DNA of 64,000 bases. It comes from Tilletia caries. Its lineage: Eukaryota > Basidiomycota > Exobasidiomycetes > Tilletiales > Tilletiaceae. The notes under the pieces are model-generated. The model ran no database searches. It was not told where the DNA came from and worked only from the letters and a program-made list of their open reading frames with translations. The DNA lies in the NCBI GenBank assembly GCA_032718865.1, contig JALUTQ010000004.1, positions 744,001-808,000 on the forward strand. Reading direction: 5' to 3'. A program made the position numbers and the translations under genes. Below are positions 15,333 through 28,945 of the stretch, piece by piece; the first letter of the stretch is position 1, and each line of letters starts with the position of its first letter.

Positions 15333-18300
15333 TCAGTTGGCAGGCACCTTGACCATCCTTCTCTTGGGGGTCATCGCGCTCGGCGATCGAATCGTGCCCA
15401 ACACCTCCTTCTCCTCCTCCGCTTCCTCCGGCGTCTGTGCCTCGCTAGCTACCACCTTCCTCTCTCCTCCTCCTCCTCCTCCTCCTCGCAGAGACGGCGG
15501 CGAGAGCGCCAAGCCCTTCCCGGCCTCCATCGCCTCCGCCAGCCGACTCACTTCCACCAGCGCCGTGTCGCAATTGTTCTTCGTCGCCTGCACATACGCC
15601 AGCAGGCTCCGAATCTGATCAGGACGAAGGATCATCTTCCGGAACCGGCTCATGGCAGCTGCGTCAGACACCGTCGCCGGACGCGAAGTCGAGCTCGTCT
15701 CGTTCGAATCCTGCGTCGTCGACATCGTCGGTGTCACGGTCCGCACCCCGCCACGTTGACCCAGTACCGTCGTCAAAATCGTCGTCGTGGTGGCCCCACC
15801 TCCGGCATCACTATCCGAACCCAGCGATCCCCAACTCTCTCCTCCCAGACTGCTTCCCGTTGTCACCGTCGCATTGCTGCCCACGTCGCGAGCACGCGCA
15901 GTCATACCTTCCAGTGCCATCGGCGAAGGCAACGGAGGAACCGCCGGGATCTGCTGCAGCGAGTGGGATGGAGACGGACCGGGCGAAGGTGAGGCCGAGA
16001 AGGAGCGTCCATACGCAGGGGGCCGGGTCAGCATGCTCGTCCGATTCGAATCCGTCGGTCGGAGCCCAGCAGACAATCGGCGACTGTCACCTGCCGTTCC
16101 GCTCGTGCCCGATGGTCGTCGGATCGTCTCATTGCCCGACATGCCCGCTCCCATCTGAAGTCGCTCGCCCTGTCGCCGGCCCAACGTGACCTGGTCGGAA
16201 GAGTCCGGAGGGCCCATTGCAGACCCAGCGCTGCTTGAGGGCCGGTCGCTTACATAGCTCGACGCATTGCTGAAGCCAGACTCCCCCGCATCCCCTGACA
16301 TAGCTTCGTCCTCGGGTGCCGGCAGCGGTACATTCAGTGTGACCGGGGAAATACCGTGTTTGCTCGTGAACGAGTCGCCCCGTGGTCGTGAACCCATCAA
16401 CTGGCGGCCCAGAGTCAACAATCGCTGTCGCGTACCACCACTACTTGAGAAACTCTGACCACTGGCCCGGCCGCTCGGTACTTGAGGACTTGATATTCGG
16501 CTCGCTCGAATACTCTCCCCGGAAGCCCGCAACGCCTCGATCTCATCATTCTCAGAGTTGGCCCAGCCGCTGTCGGCACTGTTGTCCGCTGCGTCGATGA
16601 CCGAGCTCGAATGAGCACTCGAACTCGTCGTGCTGATCACTCGCTGACGTCCCGGGATCACATCCAGCCGCGAACTGCTGAGGCCGCCAGTGACGAGGCT
16701 GAAAATTTTCGATCGACGCCGACTGGGTGATGGCTGGCTACTTTGCGCAGAGTGAGGCCGGCCCAGCCCCTCAAGAGTGAGCAGGCTCGATTTGGACTGC
16801 TGCGGACGTCCGTACATAGCATCAAGGAACGACGCGGACGCCTCCACACTTGTACCCGGTGGCGGCCCAGGCTCATCAGCGGGGGTAGAGACCGCAGAAT
16901 CTGGCGGAAAGCCACCCGACGACTCTGATTCCGGATTGGACGACAGCTTGAACGAGCGCAGAAGCTCCCGAAGACCTTGAAGACCAGCTCGGCTGGCATT
17001 ACGCAGCTTTCTTCGTCCGCTCTTATCGGGATCCAGCGTGTTCAGCTGGGTGAAGGAGTCCGTCGAGGTGGCCGCGAACGATGCAGTGCTTTGAGCGGCC
17101 CCTCCGAGAGACTTGTAAGGCCCGGGCCGTGGTGCAGTTGGCTCATCCTTTGGCGGGCGCGGTGACGGCTGAGCAAACGTAAGACTCGACGCGGACTGGC
17201 TCCATTCGTTTTCACGTCTGCTCTCCCTGGCGGGCAAGCCATCATCCAGAATCGACCGTGCCAGCGCCGAAGGGCCCGAAGTTTTCGCGCCACTGTCTCG
17301 ACTGCTGTTCGCAAAGCTGTGATCGAGTGGAGCTCCCGCCAGCATCAAAGAAAGAATGTCCATCTCGCGCTGGGCAGCGACCTGTCGCCCGCTCATGGAG
17401 GAGGCGCGACTGATAGCAGATGACGTGTCCGCTCTCCGCACGCTCATGTTGGAGGAGCTGGTGTCCGATATCAAAGAACTCGCTGTATCGGAGGAAAGCT
17501 CCTTGCTCATGGGGCCATAGCCTGGGGGCATCGGACGAGGCGGCGTATTGAGAGTGATCCTCCGGTTCCGATTTGGCGCAGGTGCCGGCGAGTGAGTGAG
17601 AGTGTCCAGAGCAGCGTTGCGGTCCGCATCGCCACGACCCTCGCCTAAGCCAATGAGGACATCTGCACACTCCCACCATGGTGCGTACAGGTGCTCAACA
17701 TTGTCAAGCTTGACCAGCAAGTCTTTGGAGCGTGAGTCTACGAAACCATCGGCTTCCTGGTGCCGATGTAGCTCGAGAAGTGCGGCATGATACCGTCCTT
17801 GCAGCAATTTCAATTCTGAAAACAAAGAGGAAAGTCAATGAGGAAGTCCACAATGTAGAAGGGCAGAAGCTTACTCACCTCCGACCCCGCGAGCGAAGTC
17901 CTTCAAGTACGTCATGTTGGCACGGATACCGTCTTGAGCCTTGCTGATTCTGGTGGGAATCTTGAGATCGCTAAGACTGTTGCGTCGAGGGACAAACTTT
18001 GACGACGACGACTCGTCGGTGACAACATGGGAAGCAATACCGGGTGGGAGTGGTTCTTCCGGAGAGCTCTTCAACGCGCTTGTGCCGCTCGGTCGTGCGA
18101 GGTTGCCATCGCGGTTCTGTTGTGCGCTTGCGGATGCTGCGGTCTCCTCCACCTCCGAAATCTGTGATTTGAAGCGCGTATTTGACGGAGGCTCGCCGAA
18201 CAATTCTGCATAAGGCAACTCAGGTGACGTTGAAGGTCGCCGCTGACGTCGGCCAGATGCGTTCGAAGCTTTTGATGCAGAGGTTCGGCGGGATTGGGGC

Positions 18301-21300
18301 AATGAGGAAACCGTATCGGCTGCCGCGCCCAGAGACATGCGTAGACTCTCGGGAGATCCCAGCGTTGGTGTTGTCGTGTTGCTCGAATTGCCCGACGGTA
18401 CCCTGCGACTATTTTGAGAGGCATCCTTTTCATGTTTGCTAGATGCATCACCTTGGCGAGACCAGAAATCGCCCGAGCTCAATCTGCTGCTGTTCGTCAT
18501 GGCGGTTGAGTTGGACGTACTTCGGGTGTCGAAGCCTCGTAGCGAGGCGCCATGAGTCGGGGCTGGCGCAGAAGGCAGGCTCGGCTGTTGGGACGGTGCC
18601 GCCTTGTTTCTTCGCGTGATTATCCTCGCCGATGGACTTGAAGAAGGTGAATCTTCATGGGACGACTCCTGTTTCGATGCGCTGCCCCGATCTGATGGAG
18701 TAGAAACTCCGCCATCCTTCGCTGTCCTTGGGCTTGCTTTGCGTCCAGATGAGGAGTCCTCGCGCTGCACTGGACTTTTGTCTTTACCTTTGGACTTCGA
18801 GAGGCCAAAGCTGATTGACAGACTACTTCCTGTCCGTCCGTGTCGTGGCCTTTCCTGAACAGGTGCTACAGGAGGGTTCTGGGCTGAGGCTGTTCTCGAG
18901 ACTTTGACTTCATTCAGGGTGCCTGAAGATATTCGAGACGGGAGACCAGCATGTCGTTGGCCATTGGTGGCATTCGCGTCACCCTTTCCTCCACTGCCAT
19001 CCGGAACCACCTTCTGCTTACCAGAAGACGTTGCCGAACGGATTGCCTCCCAGCTTCGACCAAAGGGACTCGACGATCTCCCGGGAGATTCGGCAGGAGC
19101 AGCGAGCATGGCGGGTTTCTTGAGGTCCGCCGTCGAAGAGCTCGGAGTCAACGCCAGCTTCGTTCGACTGTTCTGGGAGCGCGTTCTCTTCCGTTCGGCG
19201 ACCGTCGGATCGGGGATTTCTGCTCGAGACGGCGGCGTTTCAACAGCGGGGCTGCTAAGCTTGCTCGCTTTCTCTTTCTTCTGCTTATGCTGTTGCACGA
19301 GCAACTTTTTGATGCGATCGCGTTGTGTCTCCGGACTGCGAGAGGATGAGCTCATAGCACGGGACGGTGGCCTTGAATCCTCTTCGGCTGCGACGAGCTT
19401 CTGGACTCGTGACGTAGTGCGAACCCGGCTCGATGATGAGGTGGTCATTTGAGGGCTGGGCCCGCCATCCGACTCCCTTCTCTTGCTGTTGAAGGAAAGC
19501 AAGTTGGACAATGAGGTCTGCGTCAAAGACCGACCCGCCACTGGCCTGACGGAACCAGCCGATTCCGCGACGGAGCTCGCCGCCCGAGCATGTCCGAGAG
19601 GCGAAGACGGAGACGAAGCTAACAGATTCTGCGAGACAGATGAGCGTGGCCGGAGCAAAGAGTTGGTATCCTCGGTCTCTGTATCATCTGCCGCTGATCC
19701 GGTGGATTGTTGGGGGTGGAAAGTGTTCGACTGCTTTCGTTTGTACGACGGTTTGCGCACTGGAATGTCTGAGAAACCCGCGGCAACCTCTCTACTACTT
19801 TCTTCCACCCAAGCCCGTGCACGCTCTCGAGTTTGTGCTGAGGTTGCCGCTACCAGGGCCGTGATAGGCTGTCGCGCCACCGGGTCCTCCCTGACCTCCA
19901 CGCTTGCGAAGTCCACTTCGCCTGCGCGGTCCAAGGACGGACGTGGGCGTGTTCCGTGTCCGTGCCAGGAGCTGACGTCACTCTGAGCAGCCAGACGCGC
20001 GGAGAAGTCAGTGCTGGCCGAAATACTGGCAGCCTTTCTGTGCAGATTTTCGGCATTGCCACCTGCTGACGATCCCAGTCCGTCAGTAGAGTTGGAGATC
20101 ATGCTGTTTCGAAGGTGCGCCGCAGTCCCAGCAGTCCCTGCAGACCGAGATGATGTGGAGGCTTGGGAGTAGACACTGGTCCGCAGACCGGCCTTTCCGT
20201 CGTGATCGTGTGAGCTCGATGCAGTCGTTGCGGAAGTGGGCCCATCGTGCTCGCCCGGCTTCAGTGATGTCAAAACCCGCATATCGGGTACTCTCCTGGC
20301 ACTCTCGAAAGAAGAAGGACCTGAAGGGGGCAGAGGCCGAAGCAGGGCGGCAGATGCCTTTTTGTTGGCTTTCGGCGTGACTCGTCTCGAGCCCAAGCCT
20401 GTCGGCGTTTGATGGCCGGAGGGCCGGGGATTCGTCCCAGTCATCAGCAAATTCGAAGGTGTCGCCGGCATGATCGTTCGCGCCGAACTGGAGGCTGTCA
20501 TCTTCCCGCCCACCGTGCTCGTATTGACGCTGCTTCCCATACTCATTTCTCCATCCCAGTTCTCCTCTTCTTCTTCATCATCATCGTCGAAGATGTCCCG
20601 AACCCGTCCCTGCATCGTGTCGTCTGCCCCTTCGTCTTCGTCCCCTGAAGATGAGCCATCAGAATCATCAGAATCATCAGAATCATCAGAATCATTGTCG
20701 TTCTCAGCGGTGCGCCTCGTCAAGGGTTGTTGTGGTGAGAGTCGAGAAGGACGGCTGCTGCTACCGGCTGGTGCTTTTCCTTGAGTCGACGACTTCGCGC
20801 CGCTCGGGTGAGACACACCCTCGCCTCTTGACCCTGGTTGTCGCATCTCGCGAGACTTCTGAGACCGGTCCCCTACCGGCGCACCAGTGGTCCGCTGCTG
20901 TTCTTGCTGAGTCTCCTTCCGCCTGCCTTTCCGCCTCGGCCTCGTCCTACTGGCCGGCTCGTCGTCGCCAGTCTGTTCCTGAAAGAGGAAGTCCTCGTCC
21001 CATCGTTCGCTCACCAGACTGGCTTGCCGCAACCCGACGGCCCCACTAAGTCCTTCGCTTTCGCTCTCCATGTCCGAGTACACAGGTATCAAGGAGGTCG
21101 CTTCCTGGGCTGGTCTCAGTTCAGGAGAGTTTGTCCATGACGCGCCGGTGAAAGAAGAGTTGCGCCCGCCCTGCATCGACGAGGAGCCAAACATGGAAGA
21201 CTGGCGCCCGGTCGTACTGGAGAATCCGCTTTCTCCTGCATCGTAATCTTCGATGGTGGGAGTGGCCGCTTCCGTTGGAGCCGAATCCGGGGACCGTGGC

Positions 21301-22469
21301 GATGAAATAGATCTTGTTGATGATGACAGGAGTAGAGATGGGCGAGTGGAAGGAGATCGGAACGACGACAGTGGCTCAGCTGACGAAAAGGCCGCACTGG
21401 AGAGACTGGCCTTGGGCTTCCGCACCGATAGTGGTAGTATCGGTCGCGTAGAGCCACCGGTCGGGATAGCAGAAGGGACTGTTCGTGGTGGCCGCCTTTG
21501 CTCGGCTGACGGTGTCCGCTCCGCCAGCGATCCGAAGGCCGCGGGGTAGGGTTGCTCTGGTGCAAGCGATGCCTGAGCCCCAACTCTCGGGGTGTAAAAG
21601 GGTTCGTTGACGTCAGGCTGCTGCTGCCGCTGAGAAGGAGGACTTGGCACAGCTTGGGCGATGGTGGACCTGTGGACGGGAGGGGGACTCGTCTCAGGAC
21701 TGCTAAGCCCGATGATACTGTCCCGCTCGCTCCCGCTCTCCATTCCCAGCTCCCTTCTCGGCAACCTGCCGACGTGTCGAAGTGACGGAGACCTCGCGTC
21801 AGCAGCACCACTTTGTGGAGCCGTACCCCGACGAACATGTCGCGCAGCAACAGGGGAGTCTTCGAAGCTGAGATCCAGGTCCGTGTCGTCAAAGCCAAGT
21901 CCGAGGGCGTCACCAGGCGGTACGGTAAACGTGGAAGATTGTAACCGCCCGGCATAAGAGGAAGAAGGGCCAGCTTCCGCGTCCGAGTCCGAATAGTCTG
22001 TGTCATCTGCGAAGAGCGCAATGGGAGCAGCACTGCGCGTGAAGCTGCTGCTGGTGTGAATGCTGTCATTGGAAGGACTGAAGCTCCGCATGAAGTTCTG
22101 TGGAATCGGAATGCCCGCGGCGTGTTCCGAGCCCATGTCCTGGCTGAATCGTTGAGGATATTGATAAATCTCGTCCTCCAAGACACTCTGTCGGGCGAGA
22201 GGCGATGGGGACCAAGCATTCTTGATTGTACGAAAGCTGGGCGGTCCGAACGCACTGCTCGAGTTTGGCGGCTCCGGAACTTGCTGTTCAGGCGCGTCCG
22301 TTGGCGCAGTACAGTGCGACACCGTTGTCATCGAGGTTGCGGACGAGCTCTTTTCGATCCCCCCATTCGGAAGGTCACGTCGATCGGCAGCGCCTGAACC
22401 TTCGCCAGGGCTTCTTGCGACAGAGGGCTGTGCCCCGCTCGAGCTGGCCCGACCGTTGGAGGGCAGCAT
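15333..22469 (-). CDS. very large Ser-rich fungal protein (about 2,357 aa), function unknown
   Basis: Two exons, 22469-17879 and 17815-15333, are separated by a 63-nt intron and join in phase. Most of the chain is low-complexity Ser/Pro/Arg rich, with an acidic run (DDSDDSDDSDDSDGS near 20660-20695) and DDDDEEEEENWDGE. The folded part straddles the intron: a segment beginning LSDLKIPTRISKAQDGIRAN runs into DFARGVGELKLLQGRYHAAL and then WWECADVLIGLGEG. From memory, a similar layout (RIS.AQ, then a Trp-Glu-Cys-Ala segment) occurs at the C-termini of unnamed conserved fungal proteins. The C-terminal end holds an Arg-rich FRKMILRPDQIRSLLAYVQ helix. No transmembrane segment or catalytic motif is visible. 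A scaffold or cytoskeletal role would only be a guess. Confidence 0.85.
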
Positions 22470-23493
22470 GGTGCAGAAGCTTGATGTGGTAGGTGGCGGG
22501 TATTATGATGAATAAGGGGATACGTATGTTGATAAGAATGCGCGCGTGCAAGGTGGTGAGGGTTGAGTTGATGCAAGGAAGCGTGAGAACGAATGCGGAT
22601 GATCGTGCCTGTACACCGAGGATGATGAGGGAGAAAAACTTTTAAAACAGCAAAAGGATCACACAGGCAGAGAGCGTGAGCTTTGCGTATACGCGCGCTC
22701 AAGAGCGACAATGTACGTACTGTTGTAAGCTGAATGAAAACCAGGCAATACGGATCGGCCCTGGAGTGCTCCCTTTTTGTCCTTCGTCCGTTCCCGCCCG
22801 CCCCGTGACCAACGAAAGCGCCGGCGAATGAGTGTGTGATGAGTATGTACTGCTTGTCAAACGGACGTCTGGCTGCCGAACCCTGCTCCGGAGCTAATGA
22901 GGTTGTTGGATACGTAGTTCGCTGACGAGCTGCGGCTGGTGGAGTAACCCGACGAACCTGGACCACAAGAGTCCGCGCAGGAATCAAGTTACACAGAGCA
23001 CGGAGCCTCGCCGTTGTGCGATGGGCGTTTGCCGTACTCGGTCGTGTGTGCTTGCTGCCCCCAACCGCGGAGCCTGATGTCCGGGCGCTGGGGAAGATGC
23101 GGTCGCGGGCGATGAGCAAGAGTTTGCCAATGCTGTCGATGTTGAGGTCGATGTCGAGGTCCACAACATGAATCATGTTTCGCGTCCTTTTGTTTGGTCG
23201 ACCGTGTTTCTCTTTTCTCATGTTTATCCGACGACACTCGCATCCAATTTCACTGGCTTTCTCCTCTGTTCGCGACCAGCTCTCATTTCGCTGATGTGGC
23301 ACGGATGCATTGCAGGGCAAATATAAGGGAGCAGATAAAGAGTGACGTGACCATCCATCGAGACGGGAAGCAGATCCTGGCAGAGACGTTGACCCCGGGG
23401 GGGGGGCACCTCGGAGTGGGCAATCGGGGTCGGACGGAATGAAGGCGAAAGAGCTGGACGTAGTCGAAACCGTCGGAGCAGACTTCGAGCGCA
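22470..23493. other. intergenic, 5' flank of the Ser-rich gene
   Basis: A 388-codon open frame crosses this stretch on the minus strand. Its composition (many Arg/His/Pro runs) and its overlap with the Ser-rich gene in another frame mark it as spurious. The region holds the promoter of the Ser-rich gene and the 3' flank of the WDR48 gene. Confidence 0.5.
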
Positions 23494-26400
23494 TCAGGTA
23501 TCCGTCGGCAGTCGCTGTCGATACTCCAGCTTAATATCACCGCCAGCCCGGTGGTAGAATCGCTGACACTGCGCAAGTGTGCTCTCCGGCTTGAGCACGA
23601 TACCGCCGAACAAGATCTCGATCGACTTGGCGAGTTCCAGCCGAGCAAGCTCTTGCTCTGCCGCTTCGTCCGACGCAGATTGTCCAGCATGACTGGTCCC
23701 GGCTCCTGGGCTGCGATTGGGCACAGCCGTCATACTCAAACCCTGTGGTGTCCGCGTGCCGTCGACGTTCGACCGAATGCTCAGGGCGATGCTGTCCTGG
23801 TGCCTCCGCGCAGGCATGAGGTCGAGCTTCTCGCACACATACATGCTCACCTTGCGCATGCGCAGCATCCTCGTCGCACTCAGTCGCACACTACCCGAGG
23901 GCAAGGCAGGCATCGAACCATAGCCCGGCTTCCATGTGCCGTCTTTGCTCGCGTTGGGATTGGCCCATGGTTGCAGCGTGAAGCTGAGCTTGTTCGCACC
24001 CTGTTCTCTGGCCACAATACGCGACGCCAGCGTGAACTCCAGCAGCCACAGTGGAGCGGTGAGCTCCAGGGCGCTGACGTCACAGCCGGTGCATCCGACG
24101 AGCCCGCGATAGACGACTTCCCAGGATCCGATCTCTGGAATCGCCTCTGAAAGCATGACAGTCATCTCGGGATCGAATCGCAATGGCGGGAAGTCGTCGA
24201 GGGTTGTGATGTTCAGTGCACGGCCAAGAAGCTGTCGAAGCGCGATGATATGTGGCGCGCCCTTCGGCTCGGACTGTCGGACAGATTCAGTGTGAGTAAC
24301 CAGGTGCAGACCGAGATGCCCGCACGGCAGACACGATCAGTCCAAAGACACTCACCAGCGTTTCAACCTCGCCATCAGAACCGCTCTTGGCTTCCTTCTT
24401 GTCCGATTCTGCAGTCTTGCCAGCTTTGTCTTTGGTTCCTTTATTCCCCAGTCCAGCTCGAAGCCGGCCCATGAAGCCTCCGGTGGGAGTGGATGGTGTG
24501 AGGCTGCTTCCATCAACCGCAGGCTTCGACAAACTCGACGTGTTCAATGTCATCGCCTTATTTCCGCCAGTCTGAAGTGGAGTCCAACGACCGGGCGTGG
24601 TCGCGTTGGCCCCGGCCTCATTCGATGCGACTCCCGTGGGCGTCTGCGCTTGACTGTTGCCCGCGGTTCCGACGGAGAAGTAGTCAACGGCAGCTCCGGA
24701 TGAACCTAGAGGGGTCTGATTGGGGACAGGTGTACGCAAAGGTTGCAGAGCCGTGCTTCGTCTCGACGTGGCTCGCGATACGACCGGCGATACAGGCGTC
24801 GCTGCAAGCGCAATTGTGACGCCCGGTGTGTAGACCGCTTCTTGCTGAATTAGGCCACCGCTGTGCCTCAAGGTGGCGGCGCGGGACGGGCGTCTTGAGA
24901 AAAGTGTCTCGTATTCGAAAGCAGGCACGCCCATTAGAAGACTGGGCTTCTGTTCTACACGCATCTGCACTTCCGCAGCAATGAAACTGTCGAAAAGATT
25001 TCGAAGGATCCATTTGCCCACGTTGACTGGAAGAGGTCAAAGCGCAAGCATCAGAATGAAGGACCAGCGAAGTTCCAGGGGCCAGCAGTTGCTCCAAGAC
25101 TCACTTCTCCGATCGTCCTGGCACAATGCGGTATCCACAAAGTCCGTGCACTCGTCGAGATAAATCTCTGCATCGAAGCACCGAGGTTCCTCTAGATGGA
25201 CAGTCAGCGCGCCGACCTTGACATCGACAGTGCACCACGGGGCGCAGATACCTTCGCCCTCGAGCCGGGCTTTGGCCATCTCAAGAACTTCCGCAGGTAT
25301 CGACTGTGGCGAAAATTCGCCCAACTGACTTCGCCCTTTTTCAACGACGGCAGCCATGCATGCGTCATCCTTGATAGCCTGCTCCCGAATGTCGACAGGA
25401 TCGATCGTCCCAAGCATTTGCGCAGCCAGAATGTCCCAGATCGCCAGCTGCCCCTTCGAGTCTACGGTCACGACGTGTCGACGGTCGTTGAGCATCGCAC
25501 AGCGGATGAGTCCGTGCCTGCCCTCAATGGTCTCGACCGCGCTGTTCCGAAGTACCTTGGCATCCTCAGCAAGTTCTCGATCCTCGTACGCAAGCCGAGC
25601 TTCTACCGCAGGATCAGGCGGGTCGTCCTCGTCCAGAAGATCATCTTCATCCTCGATGACATGCTCGGGTGCGGTCAGGCCGGGAGGGATCGCGTTGGTG
25701 TCAACCTGAGGCGCAAATCGGAGCACACTGCCGGATCGATCCTTCTTCATAGAGTAATCGCCGGCATTGAAACTGACGTGGGCTCCAGAACCAGGTGCTG
25801 CAGCGCCAGATGACGACGTGTCCGCTGTTGCTGACTGAGAAGCGTCGCCTTCAAAAATGGAACGGCTGCGTGTTGTAGTCAGAGCCAACGGATGTCCCGC
25901 GAGCGCTGGCCTGTCGGCGCTCATGCTGGGCCTGCTGCCGAACTGAGCAAAGCTCGAGCGACTGGCATTCAGAAAGCTCAAGGAGGCACGGCCCAGTGCA
26001 CCAGGAAGGTCGCGAATACTTGTGCTACCAAGCCCAACCGCAGCTCCGTACGGATCATTTGCTGGGGCCAGCGACACCAAGCTTTCGAAGGGAATCCCGT
26101 ATAGGGTCATTGCAGCGGGAACGTCTGTCGGCTGCCAATCGCTGACTTCCCCGGCACCAAGCTGTTGCCGACCATTTGCTCGCGGACTGTTGGTTCCAGC
26201 AAGCTCTGGCCCTTTCGGGGCAGCCGGAGAGGCTACTGGTGGAAGGGCCGATGTAGTCGCCTTGGGTGTATTGGGTGAATCATCGATGTACCTCCTTCGG
26301 AAGCTCTCGGTTGCCGACAGCGGTATCCCATCAGAGAAAGAGAAGCTTCTTGGCGCGAAGCCGTTCGCAGCGTCGGCAATAGGAAAGTCCGCCTCCCGAT

Positions 26401-28126
26401 CCAGACGTGATGGTATATCCCTCCACATGCGCACATTGGATGAGCCACTTGCCGTCCAGACGTATGCGTTGTCCAACGCGACAATCTTCTGAATGCCCCC
26501 TGCCCCGAGTGATGCGCCATCCCCGTCATCTTGAGCCAACACGACACATTCACCCTCGCTAATGTCGCCACAACCCTCCAGGTCGACCTTACACAAGTAT
26601 CCACGTCGATCGCCAGAGTAGAAGACGTCGAGATTGTCGTTGGACGAGAATAAGCTCCAGACGCTGTCGTTGTGGTGGGTAAACGTGTGCAGGCAGCGTT
26701 GCTCAGGAACGGACCATAGTCGGATCGTAGAATCGGCCGAGCCCGAAAGCAAATGCCGGCCATCCGCACTAATAAGAAGAGCGCGTACGTTGTCCGTATG
26801 CCCAATCAGATTTGCAATAGGACTCGCGTTTGGTTGGGCCCGTGGATCCCAAAGCCGGATTGTGCGTGCAGGTGTCCCGACTGCGATCATGCTGGCAGCC
26901 GGCGTGACCGCAAGCGAATAAACTGATTGCCCAGTGGTCTGCTCCGGCAACTCCCAGACGGGCTTATCCGCACTGTGTACGCCGCGCCTGCTCGAGCTCG
27001 ATGCAGAGCCGAGGTCCCAGACTTTGACGGTTCGGTCTAGGCCTCCAGAGATGACTGCGTTCGCATCGGCAGCGTGGGCCAAACAGCGTACGTAGTCGGA
27101 ATGGCAGCCAAGGGTCGAGGGCAGAAGGGAAGTTGCCGGGTCGTGCGGATTCCATATCTTGATGGTCATGTCCGACGATGCGGAGATGACTGTTTTCGGA
27201 GGCAGCGCCAGCGATTGGCGTCAGCACGAGCTCGTCTGCATGCTTTGGCGCAGAGCTGACTCACGTGTCTGATTGTAGTTACACAATATAATATCGTTGA
27301 TCCAGTCCGTATGGCTCTGAAGACACTGCCGGAACTTTGTACGCCGCTTAGGGCCGACTTGCGCCAGTTGCGAGTGATCGACCTCCCAATCCGGATCTGA
27401 CTCTTCGTCCTGCACGTGCAGGGGAAGCTCCGCTGTGCCAGTCGAGCTGGCGCGTCGACTGGGGAGTTTAGTGTCCAGTTCGACACCGATTCCGCTATCA
27501 GGCTCTTCATCCTGATTGAAATCGTCGCCTTCTTCTGCGTCGTCCTCGTGCTGCCGCAAGAATCCCGATTTTCTCCGCCTCTTGCGCGGTCGCTCCTTGG
27601 CCTCGCGCAAAGGCAGACCTAACTCCCAGGAGCAGATCAAACCATCCCGCCCGCCAGTGTAGAGGATACCCTCCGGTAGGGCATATTCGCCGTCCTGCTG
27701 TGAGAGCTGACCATGCGTGATACGTGTGGAGGTATCAATTGCGAGCGATGTGACCGCGAGGCTGTGTCTGGGATGTCTACCATCGCCGCTCGAGTGGTCG
27801 GTATGAATATCACGAGTGCGCTGTGAGGGAACAAGAGTGGGTCCAGGGTTGGGTCTGTGCTCCCCTGCGGGCAGCGCTGGTGGAAGCTCAAAGACCTGAA
27901 GAGGCCGATAAGGCGGTTTGGAGCTGGTTGAGCCTGGTGTTGGGAGCACGTATGAAACTCGCCTGGGCACGCCTGGCAGTGGCAGACGGACATGAGGAGG
28001 GAAGCTAGCAGAAGCGGAGGTGCTGCTCAGGTTCGAGCTCGTCGCCGTGGACGGACGGGGACCGATGGAGGTTGGCTCAAGAGTGAATGCTCCGCCTCGG
28101 AGGAAGGATGGAGTGGTCGCTGCCAT
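23494..28126 (-). CDS. WDR48: WDR48/UAF1-like WD40 protein (deubiquitinase activator)
   Basis: Four exons (28126-27265, 27189-25105, 25026-24356, 24273-23494) join in phase to about 1,465 residues, longer than animal WDR48 because of Ser-rich inserts. WD repeats run from ILYTGGRDGLICSWELG through ISASSDMTIKIWNPH, VISGGLDRTVKVWDLG, IRLWDPRA and LLSGSADSTIRLWS to VWTASGSSNVRMWRD. The C-terminal half has the family's DUF3337 features: FDAEIYLDE, NVGKWILRNLFDSFIAAEV, and near the end ATRMLRMRKVSMYVCEKLD followed by a small ubiquitin-like tail. In yeasts the homologues (Bun107, Duf1) bind and activate USP-type deubiquitinases and help target them. The start is the first ATG of the long first exon. 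The large inserts make the exact repeat count uncertain. Confidence 0.93.
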
Positions 28127-28860
28127 GGGAGCGTTTGCTTATCGCCGGGCGCGGCTACGGGACCAGCTGAGATCGTGCGTCGGGAAGGTCGGTCGTGCAG
28201 CAGGTCTACCGTTTGTGCCGCAGGGCACGAGGAGGAGGATGGGCTTGCTACTCAGATGACTTTCCGCCTGCCCTGCCTCGCCGAAATGAGGTGTCCGGGC
28301 TTTGGGATGATCGACGTCGTGCTGAGCCCCACTCGCTCAGTCGTAACCCTAACCACAACAACGATGGTCCCGGCGGGATGATGCGCTGACCGTCACTCTG
28401 CTCTCCGGAGACGCTGAGCTTCAGACATCGGATGCGTTCACCGGCTCAAGCAGGCACAGACCTCGAGACAAGGCCTCCCTCCATAGCACAGCACAGCACG
28501 GCCATGCTTCCACCAAACCGCAGTCCTTTTGATGGTCTCGCGCTCTCGCCTTGCTACTTGTTATGCCCGAGATCAGAGCGGGCTGTCCGTCACGTGCAAC
28601 GGGGAGATTCCTGCTCCGCGCACGGGACCATCACATTCACAAGGTCACCACCGGTCACGGACTTACGCCTTACCCATCCTGATTCTGATTCCTGGTGGAC
28701 GGACGCACGAACGCATGAGCGATGGTCCGAGCAGGGAAGGCAGAGGACAACGCCAGGCGGATGTTGCACGCCGCCAGAATGGCGTGAGCCCAGCGAAGCG
28801 CCAGAGTGAAGTGTCTCGAATGGTCTACCTTCTTCCCGAAAGAGACCCCAGATGAAAAGG
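28127..28860. promoter_or_regulatory. divergent promoter region of WDR48 and pirin genes
   Basis: This stretch lies between two divergently transcribed genes. Only short ORFs without motifs occur. It should carry the control elements of both genes. Confidence 0.45.
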
Positions 28861-28870
28861 TATAAAGAGG
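28861..28870 (+). promoter_or_regulatory. TATA box of the pirin gene
   Basis: TATAAAGAGG lies 85 bp upstream of the chosen pirin ATG at 28946 and is followed by a pyrimidine-rich leader. This spacing favours 28946 rather than a later ATG as the start. Confidence 0.6.
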
Positions 28871-28945
28871 GGCTGTCTCCTCAGCTTGTCGAACTGCCTC
28901 CCTTACTTTTTCTCCCCCATCATCTCCTCACCCAATCACCCCTGC

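Noticed and set aside
21116..22255. 379-codon minus-strand ORF
   Set aside because: It lies entirely inside exon 1 of the large Ser-rich gene in another frame and has no domain.
22328..23494. 388-codon minus-strand ORF
   Set aside because: It overlaps the Ser-rich gene start in another frame, is full of Arg/His/Pro runs and has no motif; a GC-rich shadow frame.
28336..28350. CCCTAACC telomere-like sequence
   Set aside because: A single degenerate occurrence inside unique sequence; not a telomere or interstitial array.
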